From Bacteroides oleiciplenus YIT 12058 (GTDB lineage: Bacteria; Bacteroidota; Bacteroidia; Bacteroidales; Bacteroidaceae), in contig NZ_JH992940.1 of NCBI RefSeq assembly GCF_000315485.1, positions 62,001-126,000 of the forward strand: a stretch of 64,000 nucleotides of DNA, given 5' to 3'. The position numbers were made by a program, and so were the translations under genes. Shown one piece after another: positions 24,559 to 32,994 of this stretch (within the stretch, counting starts at the first letter, position 1; the number at the start of each line of letters is the position of its first letter). The notes under the pieces were generated by a model. The model searched no databases. It worked only from the letters and a program-made list of their open reading frames with translations, and was not told where the DNA came from.

Positions 24559-25506
24559 TTAAATTTTAAGCCAGAAAACAATCCAATTTTTTAAGTTGAC
24601 GTATTGGGATAGATGTAAACGTTGGAAGCGACAGTAAGTTTCTATTTTCTCAAGTGTTTTCATCTTATGGCCTAACCAAATGACAGAATTTAGTGTCTTC
24701 CTTAAATATAAGTCAATAATAGCGTTCCACTCAGCATGTTGCTGTACCCAACTGCGTATTTGTGTACAAACTAAAGTATACCCCTCGATATTGTGCATAC
24801 TAAAACTTGTCGCCATAGTCGAACTATTTCGTATTCTGCGCTTAAAAAATGGTCGCGGTATGTAGCCGACCCGATGAGCATTCAACATGATTTGTACCAC
24901 AAAAATAGTATCTTCGTGGATTACTCCGGAAGGGAATCCTCCGAAATATTGCTTGAGGAAAGAATGTTTGGTAAAACATAGCCAGGGAACAACATAGAAA
25001 GTGTCATGTTCTAATTCGTGATGCATTAGCTCTATTCCATTCCAAATTTTTTGTTCGTCAATTTTTCCTTTTCTACAATAGTTGAAAGTACTTGGTGAAA
25101 TGGGAACTTCATATATGGTTTTTGCATCGAAAGTAACAAAGTCAAGTCCTCTTTTTTCGCACATTTCGTAACATTGTCTTAAGGCATCTGTATCTAGGAT
25201 GTCGTCACTATCCATGAAATAAATATATTGGCCGGTAGCCAGTTGTAAACCATTGTTGCGCGCTACGCCTTGTCTCTGATTAGGCTGGATAAGAAATTTT
25301 ATTCTATTGTCTTTCCTAGCATATTCTTCAATAATATGTTGACTGTTGTCTGTGGATCCATCATTAATAAGAATGATTTCCAAATCTTTCAGCGTCTGGT
25401 TACAGATGCTATCTAAAGCGTCATACAAATAAGCGGCTGTATTATAAACAGGTATAATAACAGAAACTTTGACAGACGAATTGATAGCAGAACAATTATT
25501 CATCAT
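24559..25506 (-). CDS. Family 2 glycosyltransferase
   Basis: A 315-residue GT2 enzyme with KVSVIIPVYNTAAYLYDAL (about 13-31), IILINDGSTDNS and the metal-binding YFMDSDDILD (about 95-105), all hallmark motifs. The rest is a helical region typical for capsule GT2 enzymes. A -7 box TACATTTG lies on the minus strand at 25534-25527, about 20 bases before the start, so this is the first gene of a two-gene leftward unit. Confidence 0.85.
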   Translation of the reverse strand: MMNNCSAINSSVKVSVIIPVYNTAAYLYDALDSICNQTLKDLEIILINDGSTDNSQHIIEEYARKDNRIKFLIQPNQRQGVARNNGLQLATGQYIYFMDSDDILDTDALRQCYEMCEKRGLDFVTFDAKTIYEVPISPSTFNYCRKGKIDEQKIWNGIELMHHELEHDTFYVVPWLCFTKHSFLKQYFGGFPSGVIHEDTIFVVQIMLNAHRVGYIPRPFFKRRIRNSSTMATSFSMHNIEGYTLVCTQIRSWVQQHAEWNAIIDLYLRKTLNSVIWLGHKMKTLEKIETYCRFQRLHLSQYVNLKNWIVFWLKI

Positions 25507-25672
25507 TATATAGTTTTGATGCCGGACAAATGTAATAAATCTAATTAGATTTTTTTCTATTTCTCCGGATAAATATCTTGTCTCCTAGGCGTTATTCTAC
25601 TCTAAAAGCCTTATCTTTACCTGAAAGATGAGAATCAATCTTTATTTTTATTATTGAATTGTTTTTTGAACT

Positions 25673-26557
25673 ATGATTTATATCCGATTAAGTGGCCGTT
25701 TTGGTAACTATTTGTTTCAAATAGCAGTTGGTGCTTCCCTTGCAAAGAGGTATGGTACGGATTTTAAGGTGGTAGTAGCTCCTGATACAGAAGCAATAAC
25801 TACTATCAGTGATGAATCGATGTGGGAGTATGTTTCTTTTTTTAAAGAAAGTATTTTTCGTGAAATAGAATTTGTACGTGAGGCTCCAGTTGATATTCCT
25901 TTATATAGTTGGCGAGATTTCCCATACAAGCCAATTCCTTATGAAGGAAAAGATTTGCAGGTTGACGGGTATTTTCAGTCTTATAAATATATTGATAGTG
26001 ATTTAATGCGGCAATTGTATGCTATGCCTGAAGAAATAGGGGATAAATTGGAGCAAAAATATGGAGAGATTTTGAAACAAACTTTTACTTGCATTCATGT
26101 ACGCCGGGGGGATTATCTCAAGTTACCTCATCGTTTTAGTATCTGTTCTTTGGATTATTTTAGAAAAGCTATTGAACAAATAGGAGAAAATACACTTTTC
26201 GTAATAATCAGTGATGATTTGAAGTGGTGTAAGAAGCACTTCAAAGAACAGAATTATATGTTTGCAGATAAAGGTAACTCTATGTTGGAGGATTTCTATT
26301 TGCAAAGCCTGGCTACAAATAATATAATCAGCAACAGTTCTTTTAGCTGGTGGGGAGCTTGGTTGAATGCCAACCCGGATAAGAAAGTGTTTTATCCGAC
26401 TCCGTGGTTCGGGCCGCACTATTCTCATTATGATACATCCGATTTATGTCCGGATTCTTGGATTCCTTTACCCAACCGAACCCCGCTTCTGTATCAATTG
26501 AAGTCGATATGCATACGACTGGAGATGAAAATACGGCATCGATTAGAAAGAAAGTAA
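25673..26557 (+). CDS. Alpha-1,2-fucosyltransferase (GT11)
   Basis: A 294-residue GT11 enzyme. It has the N-terminal RLSGRFGNYLFQIAVGASLA (about 5-24), the GDP-fucose motif HVRRGDY (about 142-148), and near the C-terminus SNSSFSWWGAWLN (about 221-233), all conserved in this family. It transfers L-fucose in alpha-1,2 linkage to a galactose-like acceptor. In Bacteroides such enzymes can place host-like fucosylated structures on surface glycans. A weak -7 box TATCTTTA lies upstream. It is on + between two leftward units. Confidence 0.85.
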   Translation: MIYIRLSGRFGNYLFQIAVGASLAKRYGTDFKVVVAPDTEAITTISDESMWEYVSFFKESIFREIEFVREAPVDIPLYSWRDFPYKPIPYEGKDLQVDGYFQSYKYIDSDLMRQLYAMPEEIGDKLEQKYGEILKQTFTCIHVRRGDYLKLPHRFSICSLDYFRKAIEQIGENTLFVIISDDLKWCKKHFKEQNYMFADKGNSMLEDFYLQSLATNNIISNSSFSWWGAWLNANPDKKVFYPTPWFGPHYSHYDTSDLCPDSWIPLPNRTPLLYQLKSICIRLEMKIRHRLERK

Positions 26558-26564
26558 TAGATGA

Positions 26565-28013
26565 TTAACGTTCGCGAATTCTTTTTTGGATTTTATTTAT
26601 GATGTCGTATTCTTTACGCCATTGTATATAACTTCCCCATAAGAGTAATGTCAGAAAGCTTTTTACGCAAAGGCTTATCAATATATTCCAATTGGTCGAA
26701 TAGAAGGAGATAAGATATAGTAACCCTCCTATGAGCAGTGTGACAAATAAGGGGGAGGTGAACTGTTTGTACAAATGTAATATATTACGATGGAACTGAT
26801 AGTGATAGAGCTGCCAATAGCACTGCATGAAACTCAATATGTAGGATATCAACATGCTATAGGCAAAAGCCTCCAAAGTGCGGAAAAATAGGATACATAT
26901 TAGGAATCCAGTGCAGGTGACAAAGGCTGTAAAGATGCCGCAGATGAAAAGTCCGCGTGTATCGTTACTGCTTTGGAAGAATGAACCGGACGATGACATT
27001 ACGATTTGCAGCCCAACGCTCAGTGAAAGTATTTGAAAAGCGGGTATGGAAGGTTCCCATTGGGGGCCAAATACAAACAGCATTAGCTCGCGTCCGCAGA
27101 AGAAGAGGAGGATGCCTAAAGGGAAACCGATAAATGCCAGTAGCCGCACCATGCGCTCGTTAATAGTAGCCAATCTTTCTTTTTCCTTTTGATAATCACT
27201 CAAAATAGGATGTAATACAGGAGTGATGACATAGGTAATGTTTTGTATGGGCAGAGACATCAACCGATAGGACTTTTCATAATAGCCGAGTGGTGCCATA
27301 CCGATATATTTTCCAATCAGCATCTTGTCTAAATTGCGAATGAAGTAACTCATTACACTGAAAAAAAATTGATACATGGAATAGGCCCATATTTTCTTGA
27401 GGCTATCTATGCCCCATGTCCACAGGAGTTTTTGGGGATATTTTCTTAGAGAAATGAAGAAAATCAATGCACTTGACAAAATAGGCTGGATAAGTAATGT
27501 ATAGAGACCGACTCCCATTAAAGCCGCTACAATAGCAAGAACACCTACCAATATTTGAATGATGAAAGTTCGCCATGCGATAAACTTGAAGTCTTTATCT
27601 TTGAAAAATAAAGTATTAGGTACGGTTCCGGCTGATGCAAAGAACAAGTTCACTGACAGAAGTTGGCAGATAGGGAGGAGTCGGTTGTCTTGATAGTAGT
27701 CGGCGATAAAATTTGTGGATAAAAAGAATAATGCGCTTAGTATGATTCCTATCCATACTGTAAACATATAGATTTTGTTTATATCTGACGATGTCAATTC
27801 CTTGTTCTGAACAATGGCCGAAGAAATTCCTATATTGGTGAAGATGCTGAAGAAGTTGATAAAGACAGTAGCAATAGCCACAGTACCAAAATCGTCGGGA
27901 CACAATAGGCGTGCCAGGATAGCCATTACAACTAATGATATGACCAAGCCTGAATATTTAGCTATTGCCGTATAGAATACTCCAGAGAGCATCTGCTGTT
28001 TAATATTTGCCAT
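26565..28013 (-). CDS. Wzx-type flippase (MATE/MOP superfamily)
   Basis: A 482-residue membrane protein with about 12-14 hydrophobic helices. The opening KQQMLSGVFYTAIAKYSGL and FGTVAIATVFINFFSIFTNIG segment are typical of polysaccharide transporters. It would move lipid-linked repeat units across the inner membrane before polymerisation by the Wzy-like protein at 31501-32979. It is the last gene of the long leftward operon, 26 bases after the GT at 28040. Confidence 0.85.
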   Translation of the reverse strand: MANIKQQMLSGVFYTAIAKYSGLVISLVVMAILARLLCPDDFGTVAIATVFINFFSIFTNIGISSAIVQNKELTSSDINKIYMFTVWIGIILSALFFLSTNFIADYYQDNRLLPICQLLSVNLFFASAGTVPNTLFFKDKDFKFIAWRTFIIQILVGVLAIVAALMGVGLYTLLIQPILSSALIFFISLRKYPQKLLWTWGIDSLKKIWAYSMYQFFFSVMSYFIRNLDKMLIGKYIGMAPLGYYEKSYRLMSLPIQNITYVITPVLHPILSDYQKEKERLATINERMVRLLAFIGFPLGILLFFCGRELMLFVFGPQWEPSIPAFQILSLSVGLQIVMSSSGSFFQSSNDTRGLFICGIFTAFVTCTGFLICILFFRTLEAFAYSMLISYILSFMQCYWQLYHYQFHRNILHLYKQFTSPLFVTLLIGGLLYLISFYSTNWNILISLCVKSFLTLLLWGSYIQWRKEYDIINKIQKRIRER

Positions 28014-28039
28014 AATTAGTCTTTCTTTTAGGAATGAAC

Positions 28040-29146
28040 TTATATACTATCATACACTTTTTTCATTTGTTCCTTCCATGATAGATTTCGGATCGAATCT
28101 CTGATTTCTTGTGGAGGAAGCGTTTGCTTTTTGCAAAATGCTATTACCTTTGAAATTTCGATTGGAGTTTCATTGGCTGGTGCTTTCAGTATATAAGGCA
28201 TTCTTTCAAAATCATCGTCTGTTTCTGAATAAATGAATCCGAAACCTCGTGCTGCATATTCCCGGTTTTTCAATGTTTTAATATTTTGTATACCACTGCG
28301 GTGACGGGCCAGACTACCGACCGCAAAATCAGCTTTTTCAAAAAGTGCATCTAATTCGTTTCCATGTTTTGCACCATGAAGAACCACGTAGGGAGATAGC
28401 CCGTATGTGTGAATTGGCTTTTCTATTTCTTGTCTCTCTCTCTCACCTGAAAGATTGCCTACAATGTGAAAATATACTTTATAAGTAGGATTTTGTGTAT
28501 AATACTCTTTTAATCCGTTTATTATCCGGTCGAAGCCATGCCAGAAGTGAATTTCAGCAACGCCTATTAAATGTAGCTCATTCTCCATTGTATGTATCTG
28601 CTGACGTAAGGGGATGGAGCTGAAATCAATCCCATTGGAAATGCGGATGGTACGCTGCCCGAAAATCATGACATCATTGGAAAAGGTCACTATGGCATTT
28701 AATTGTTTACATAAATCATGACGGAATATCTTGTCTATACATAAGTTTAACTTCTGGTCAATAAACTCTTGATCATAAGGATAGGTTGGGATTTCCAATA
28801 CGACTTTGGCTCCTAATTTTTTAATAGCCTTTACAAGGTGTATCGTGAATGGATTGGCATTATGGTAATAACGGATATATACTAATGAAATCTGTTCTTC
28901 TCGGATGTAACGAATGATAGGGGCGAATGATATTCTTTTTTTTATCTTTGCAATGATGCCTTTTCCCAGATCTACCAGGATATTATTATCAACCATCCAC
29001 TGTCTTTCTCCGTTTTCACAAACTTCATAGTAGCAGGTATGTACGTCTAAGCCACATTGCTTAAGTGCATTTACTTGATATCTAATTTTCTTACTGATAC
29101 CATTGTATTCCTGGAAACCATAAAAAACAAGAAATAATGCTCGCAT
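28040..29146 (-). CDS. Glycosyltransferase, GT-B type (atypical)
   Basis: A 368-residue protein of GT-B appearance: N-terminal MRALFLVFYGFQEYNGISKK, a middle HLIGVAEIHFWHGFDRIINGL (like the GT4 sugar-nucleotide site) and a C-terminal ADFAVGSLARHRSGIQN. The usual E-x7-E motif is not clear; KNREYAARGFGFIYSE stands in its place, as in some capsule GT4 relatives. Likely a glycosyltransferase of the repeat unit. It starts 12 bases after the end of the GT4 gene at 29159. Confidence 0.65.
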   Translation of the reverse strand: MRALFLVFYGFQEYNGISKKIRYQVNALKQCGLDVHTCYYEVCENGERQWMVDNNILVDLGKGIIAKIKKRISFAPIIRYIREEQISLVYIRYYHNANPFTIHLVKAIKKLGAKVVLEIPTYPYDQEFIDQKLNLCIDKIFRHDLCKQLNAIVTFSNDVMIFGQRTIRISNGIDFSSIPLRQQIHTMENELHLIGVAEIHFWHGFDRIINGLKEYYTQNPTYKVYFHIVGNLSGERERQEIEKPIHTYGLSPYVVLHGAKHGNELDALFEKADFAVGSLARHRSGIQNIKTLKNREYAARGFGFIYSETDDDFERMPYILKAPANETPIEISKVIAFCKKQTLPPQEIRDSIRNLSWKEQMKKVYDSI

Positions 29147-29158
29147 ATAATTGGAAAG

Positions 29159-30274
29159 TTATAAGGTATGATATAATTGAACCAATTCGTTTGCAGTCTT
29201 TTCCCATGAAAATTGTTGTGCACGTAGCAAACCATATTCTTTCTGCTTTTGATAAAGCGTGGAATCTGTTTCCAATTTTAATAAGGCATCAGAAATTTCT
29301 TCTGCTTTGTAAGGATCCACAGTTAGTGCTCCAGGTCCTGCAATTTCAGGCATGGCAGAAGTGTTTCCGGTGATTATTGGGATACCACATGCCATTGCTT
29401 CCAATATTGGGATGCCGAAACTTTCACGAAGCGAAGGATAAAGGAAAGCGAAAGCTGCATTATAAAGTGTTGCCAAATCACGATTGGCAATGTATCCCGG
29501 GAAATACAAATGCGGTTTGATAGCAGAGATTCCTTCTTGCTGCAATAAACTATCTATATATTCTTCTTTTAGATCAGCAATGAGTAACGGGCGTTTTATA
29601 GAAGATTGTTCTAAATAAAGATGATATGCCTTCAATGTCCGCGCTGCATTTTTCTTGGGATCAGTATTTCCTAAGAAAAATAGAAAGTCATTTTGAGGAA
29701 TATATTTTTGGACAATATCCATATTTATATCCGATTGTTGGCGAAAATAAGTATTGTAACCATTATAAATCGCCGTAATACGCTCTGAGGGAATATTTAG
29801 AGCATGACGGATACGGTTGCATTCAAATTGTGATACAGTAATAATCTTTTTACATTTCTTTAGGATACGGGGAACAACCAAGCGGCGATAATGCCAACCC
29901 ATTTCTTGATAGAGGGATGGACTACGGTGTTGTCTGGGTTCCAGATATATAATGTCATGCAGAGTCAATACAAGAGGAATAGAGCATCGTATAGGAGCTG
30001 TATTCGAAGTGCAATGTAATAAGTCTACCTTTAATTTTTTTACAATACGTGGAAGAGCCACTTGCTCCCAAAATAGATAGGTAGGGCATTTTAATTCTAT
30101 GATAGAAAGATTAGCTGACTCTACCAAACAACGATCTTCACCTGGGGCGACGATAACAAAGTATTTGTTATCGTCGTTTCTTTTTTGTAATTCACGAATA
30201 GTTTCTAAAGCTACAAAGTCCATTCCATGCTTGTTGGGGCGAAAAATACGTTGAGCTTCAATCGCTATCGTCAT
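29159..30274 (-). CDS. Family 4 glycosyltransferase
   Basis: A 371-residue GT-B enzyme with FLFFLGNTDPKKNAARTLKAY (about 196-216), LYFPGYIANRDLATLYNAA and the E-x7-E motif YPSLRESFGIPILEAMACG (about 290-308). The start (MTIAIEAQRIFRPNKHGMDF) resembles mannosyltransferase-type GT4 members, but the sugar cannot be stated. It overlaps the end of the upstream GT2 gene by four bases, so the two are translationally coupled. Confidence 0.85.
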   Translation of the reverse strand: MTIAIEAQRIFRPNKHGMDFVALETIRELQKRNDDNKYFVIVAPGEDRCLVESANLSIIELKCPTYLFWEQVALPRIVKKLKVDLLHCTSNTAPIRCSIPLVLTLHDIIYLEPRQHRSPSLYQEMGWHYRRLVVPRILKKCKKIITVSQFECNRIRHALNIPSERITAIYNGYNTYFRQQSDINMDIVQKYIPQNDFLFFLGNTDPKKNAARTLKAYHLYLEQSSIKRPLLIADLKEEYIDSLLQQEGISAIKPHLYFPGYIANRDLATLYNAAFAFLYPSLRESFGIPILEAMACGIPIITGNTSAMPEIAGPGALTVDPYKAEEISDALLKLETDSTLYQKQKEYGLLRAQQFSWEKTANELVQLYHTL

Positions 30275-31491
30275 TCCTTTTTTTTTTGTTCTAACTTTTT
30301 TGTTTTCTTTTTGAACTGGAAAAAACGAGAGAAATGGCTAAATATAGATGCAAAAACTAGAATAGGCAATGCCCATATTGAATGCTTGAAACGTTTATTT
30401 ACTTCTCCATCGGGCAATGCCATTAAAAATGTAATAGCGATAACTGCCAAAAGAGTATACCATTTAAAGCTAAGTGTCCAATCGAGGAAAGTAACACCAA
30501 CAGCACATAGAGCAATAAGGGCTATAAGTAAGAAACGTGAAGGCATTAGCCATTGAAATAGTTTAAGGGCATAGTCCCATTCACCTCTCAATAAAGTGAT
30601 AGGTAATCTTTTTAAAGCTAATATTGTACTACTGTATTGCGAGCGAAGCCAGCCGATTCGTTGTGCTTCATATCCGTCAGCACTTTCTTCTTTTTTACTA
30701 TAACACACCACCTCTTCCATATATTCGGTAAAGATGTTCTGTTGCAATAGTGCCGTTTCCATAGCTTTACTTATGTCAGAACCTTTAAGTTTGGGTGCTA
30801 TTTCATGAAACATTGCAAAATCGAATGCCATTGCCGAACCTATTAATGCGGAAGAAAATCCCATGCGGGTATGTGCTTTTCGGAAAATATTATTATTTAT
30901 TTCTTCACTGGTGGCATTCAATACGGCAATGCTGGTAGTCAAATTCTCCGTCATACGATGTGCCTGAATAGCGTCGCACCCCGAATAGTATGCGTTATTA
31001 AATAGGTTTAAAGCATTGGGAACAATCCGGTTGTCTGAATTGAAAATGATGACCATATCGTATTCTGCTGGGGAATAACGTTCCATTACTTGCTGAATAG
31101 CATAGACTTTGGTACATTGTTCTTTATCAGGAACAACGATATTTACCGGCATCTGAAGTAAAGTAACAAGATCTTCTTCCGGTAATTGGGTAGCAGCAAC
31201 AGCTATGTCATACTTATCTCGTGGATAGAGTTGAGTATCCAAAAAATGATTGATGGATTGAATAACTTCTTTACCGTTGCGTAACACCGTAAACAATATA
31301 AGAAAGCGGTGGGTCTCTTTGGCAGGAGGATACGGATTTTTGTATTTTCCTAATGAGAAAAGAGCACAGATGAAAAGATATAAAACCGGTAAACACAAGA
31401 ATAAAAACAAAATAGCATCTGTTATTTGCAAAGCGTTATTGTTTTCGTCCATCCACCAGTCGGGATTGAATATGGAAAAAATTTCGTTCAT
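30271..31491 (-). CDS. Membrane family 2 glycosyltransferase
   Basis: A 406-residue protein. It has an N-terminal transmembrane helix (about 25-45), a GT2 domain (about 55-300; DMVIIFNSDNRI as DxD-like region, EAQRIGWLRSQY resembling the QxxRW of processive enzymes) and two or three C-terminal transmembrane helices (about 315-385), then a Lys-rich end. Topology like cellulose or hyaluronan synthase-type GT2. The classical first nucleotide-binding motif is weak. It overlaps the next gene by four bases. Confidence 0.75.
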   Translation of the reverse strand: MNEIFSIFNPDWWMDENNNALQITDAILFLFLCLPVLYLFICALFSLGKYKNPYPPAKETHRFLILFTVLRNGKEVIQSINHFLDTQLYPRDKYDIAVAATQLPEEDLVTLLQMPVNIVVPDKEQCTKVYAIQQVMERYSPAEYDMVIIFNSDNRIVPNALNLFNNAYYSGCDAIQAHRMTENLTTSIAVLNATSEEINNNIFRKAHTRMGFSSALIGSAMAFDFAMFHEIAPKLKGSDISKAMETALLQQNIFTEYMEEVVCYSKKEESADGYEAQRIGWLRSQYSSTILALKRLPITLLRGEWDYALKLFQWLMPSRFLLIALIALCAVGVTFLDWTLSFKWYTLLAVIAITFLMALPDGEVNKRFKHSIWALPILVFASIFSHFSRFFQFKKKTKKLEQKKKE

Positions 31492-31500
31492 AATATGAAT

Positions 31501-32979
31501 TTATTGCTTGTTTATGGTTAATTTCTGTTGAGTGATTTGCTTATCAATATAGGCACCATTCATTACAAAGGCTATCATAGCTACAATTATGAAATTTGTA
31601 GGTGGCATTCCAGGAGCATATCCGGTATAACCACTTAGTAATATACCAAATACAGTGCATGTGAAGGCTGCTAACTCATGCCTTAAATATCTGTCTTTGA
31701 CTTTGAACATTACAATGTAACAACAACCTAACAATGTAATAAGATAGATGGCAATGTTCAGCACAAGGCCGACTATTCCAGTTTGTATCCAAATGGAAAC
31801 AAAATAGGAATCAGGTGGTAAAGTACCTTCTTCATATGTTAAATCTTGTTTTAGCCATAATTTAGGTATTGAATTGGCTATGCCTATTCCAAATGGATAG
31901 TCTTTTAAATATTGTGCCATCTCCTTTCTGTTTTGGACGCGTACATTGAATGACGCATCTGCTGTTGGGCGAAAGGCGGTACGGGCACGTCGAATGAATG
32001 AGTTGCCATTTCCTATATCAGTAAATGCAAGAAATGCAAAAATACATAAACCTGTAATTATTGTGATAGCAAATGTTTTAATGCTTTTGCATATTAGACA
32101 GTATAAGGCAAGACCTGCGAAAGGTACAACGAGAGCACCTCGAGTGCCGGAAAAAAGCATCCCAATAATTCCCATTGCTGCTATACTGAGATAAAAGATT
32201 GCAAATTTTCGATTGCGTGTGTTGAATCCTATAATAGTGTACACGGTTGCTATTGCCCCCATGACTGTACCGAAGTTACCAGCATCAGTAAAATATGAAA
32301 AATAGCGTATTCCGGTTGATAGTATATGAGTTTTTGCAGCTTCTTGCACATATAGCCAATATCTCTCGGATGAGTCAAAACCGATATATCGTTGATACAT
32401 TAATTTCAAGAAGGCAATGATAGTAAAAATACCAACAAGTACCAAACCGTTTCTTAGCACTTTAGGACTATTAGAAACGATAGATGCAATGATGTACAGT
32501 ACAAATGTTTCTAATATCATGATACGGATACCATGTGTAATGCCTTCTTCATTAATGTGTGGGTTGGCCAATTGTAACAGAATGAATATAATCCACGCAA
32601 TATAACTTAGAGTGAAAATATTAACAGCATCTTTTAATCTGAAATTAGTTTTCTTTAGATAGAAGACTACCAAAAGAGAAACTGATAAATATACTAATAT
32701 TACATCCAACCCAACGCTTAACTTAACTTTCAGAGTATAACGAGAGATAGTTGTGAAAAAAAAGGCATAGGTAGCATATAGTAAATAAACAAAATATGGA
32801 TTCTGGAAACCATAGGCTACAGCTAAAATCACTATAGGTAAGCAGATAATGGCTACTGCTATTAATAATTTCTGAGCAATAATGGCATACGTAATAGCTA
32901 CCAATCCAGCCACAAGCAAAAGATAGATTAATGCTTTGGGAGGTTGTTCACGTACTAAATATGGAGTATTCGATGCCAT
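31501..32979 (-). CDS. O-antigen ligase/Wzy-like polymerase
   Basis: About 492 residues from ATG 32979 (MASNTPYLVREQPP...); an upstream in-frame TTG is less likely. About twelve hydrophobic segments flank one large outside loop (around 330-400) with GIGIANSIPKLWL and GTLPPDSYFVSIWIQTG, which matches Wzy_C/O-antigen ligase proteins. It would polymerise repeat units on the periplasmic side, with chain length set by the Wzz/Wzc-like protein upstream (15 bases). Confidence 0.8.
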   Translation of the reverse strand: MASNTPYLVREQPPKALIYLLLVAGLVAITYAIIAQKLLIAVAIICLPIVILAVAYGFQNPYFVYLLYATYAFFFTTISRYTLKVKLSVGLDVILVYLSVSLLVVFYLKKTNFRLKDAVNIFTLSYIAWIIFILLQLANPHINEEGITHGIRIMILETFVLYIIASIVSNSPKVLRNGLVLVGIFTIIAFLKLMYQRYIGFDSSERYWLYVQEAAKTHILSTGIRYFSYFTDAGNFGTVMGAIATVYTIIGFNTRNRKFAIFYLSIAAMGIIGMLFSGTRGALVVPFAGLALYCLICKSIKTFAITIITGLCIFAFLAFTDIGNGNSFIRRARTAFRPTADASFNVRVQNRKEMAQYLKDYPFGIGIANSIPKLWLKQDLTYEEGTLPPDSYFVSIWIQTGIVGLVLNIAIYLITLLGCCYIVMFKVKDRYLRHELAAFTCTVFGILLSGYTGYAPGMPPTNFIIVAMIAFVMNGAYIDKQITQQKLTINKQ

Positions 32980-32994
32980 AATATTCAAAAGATG

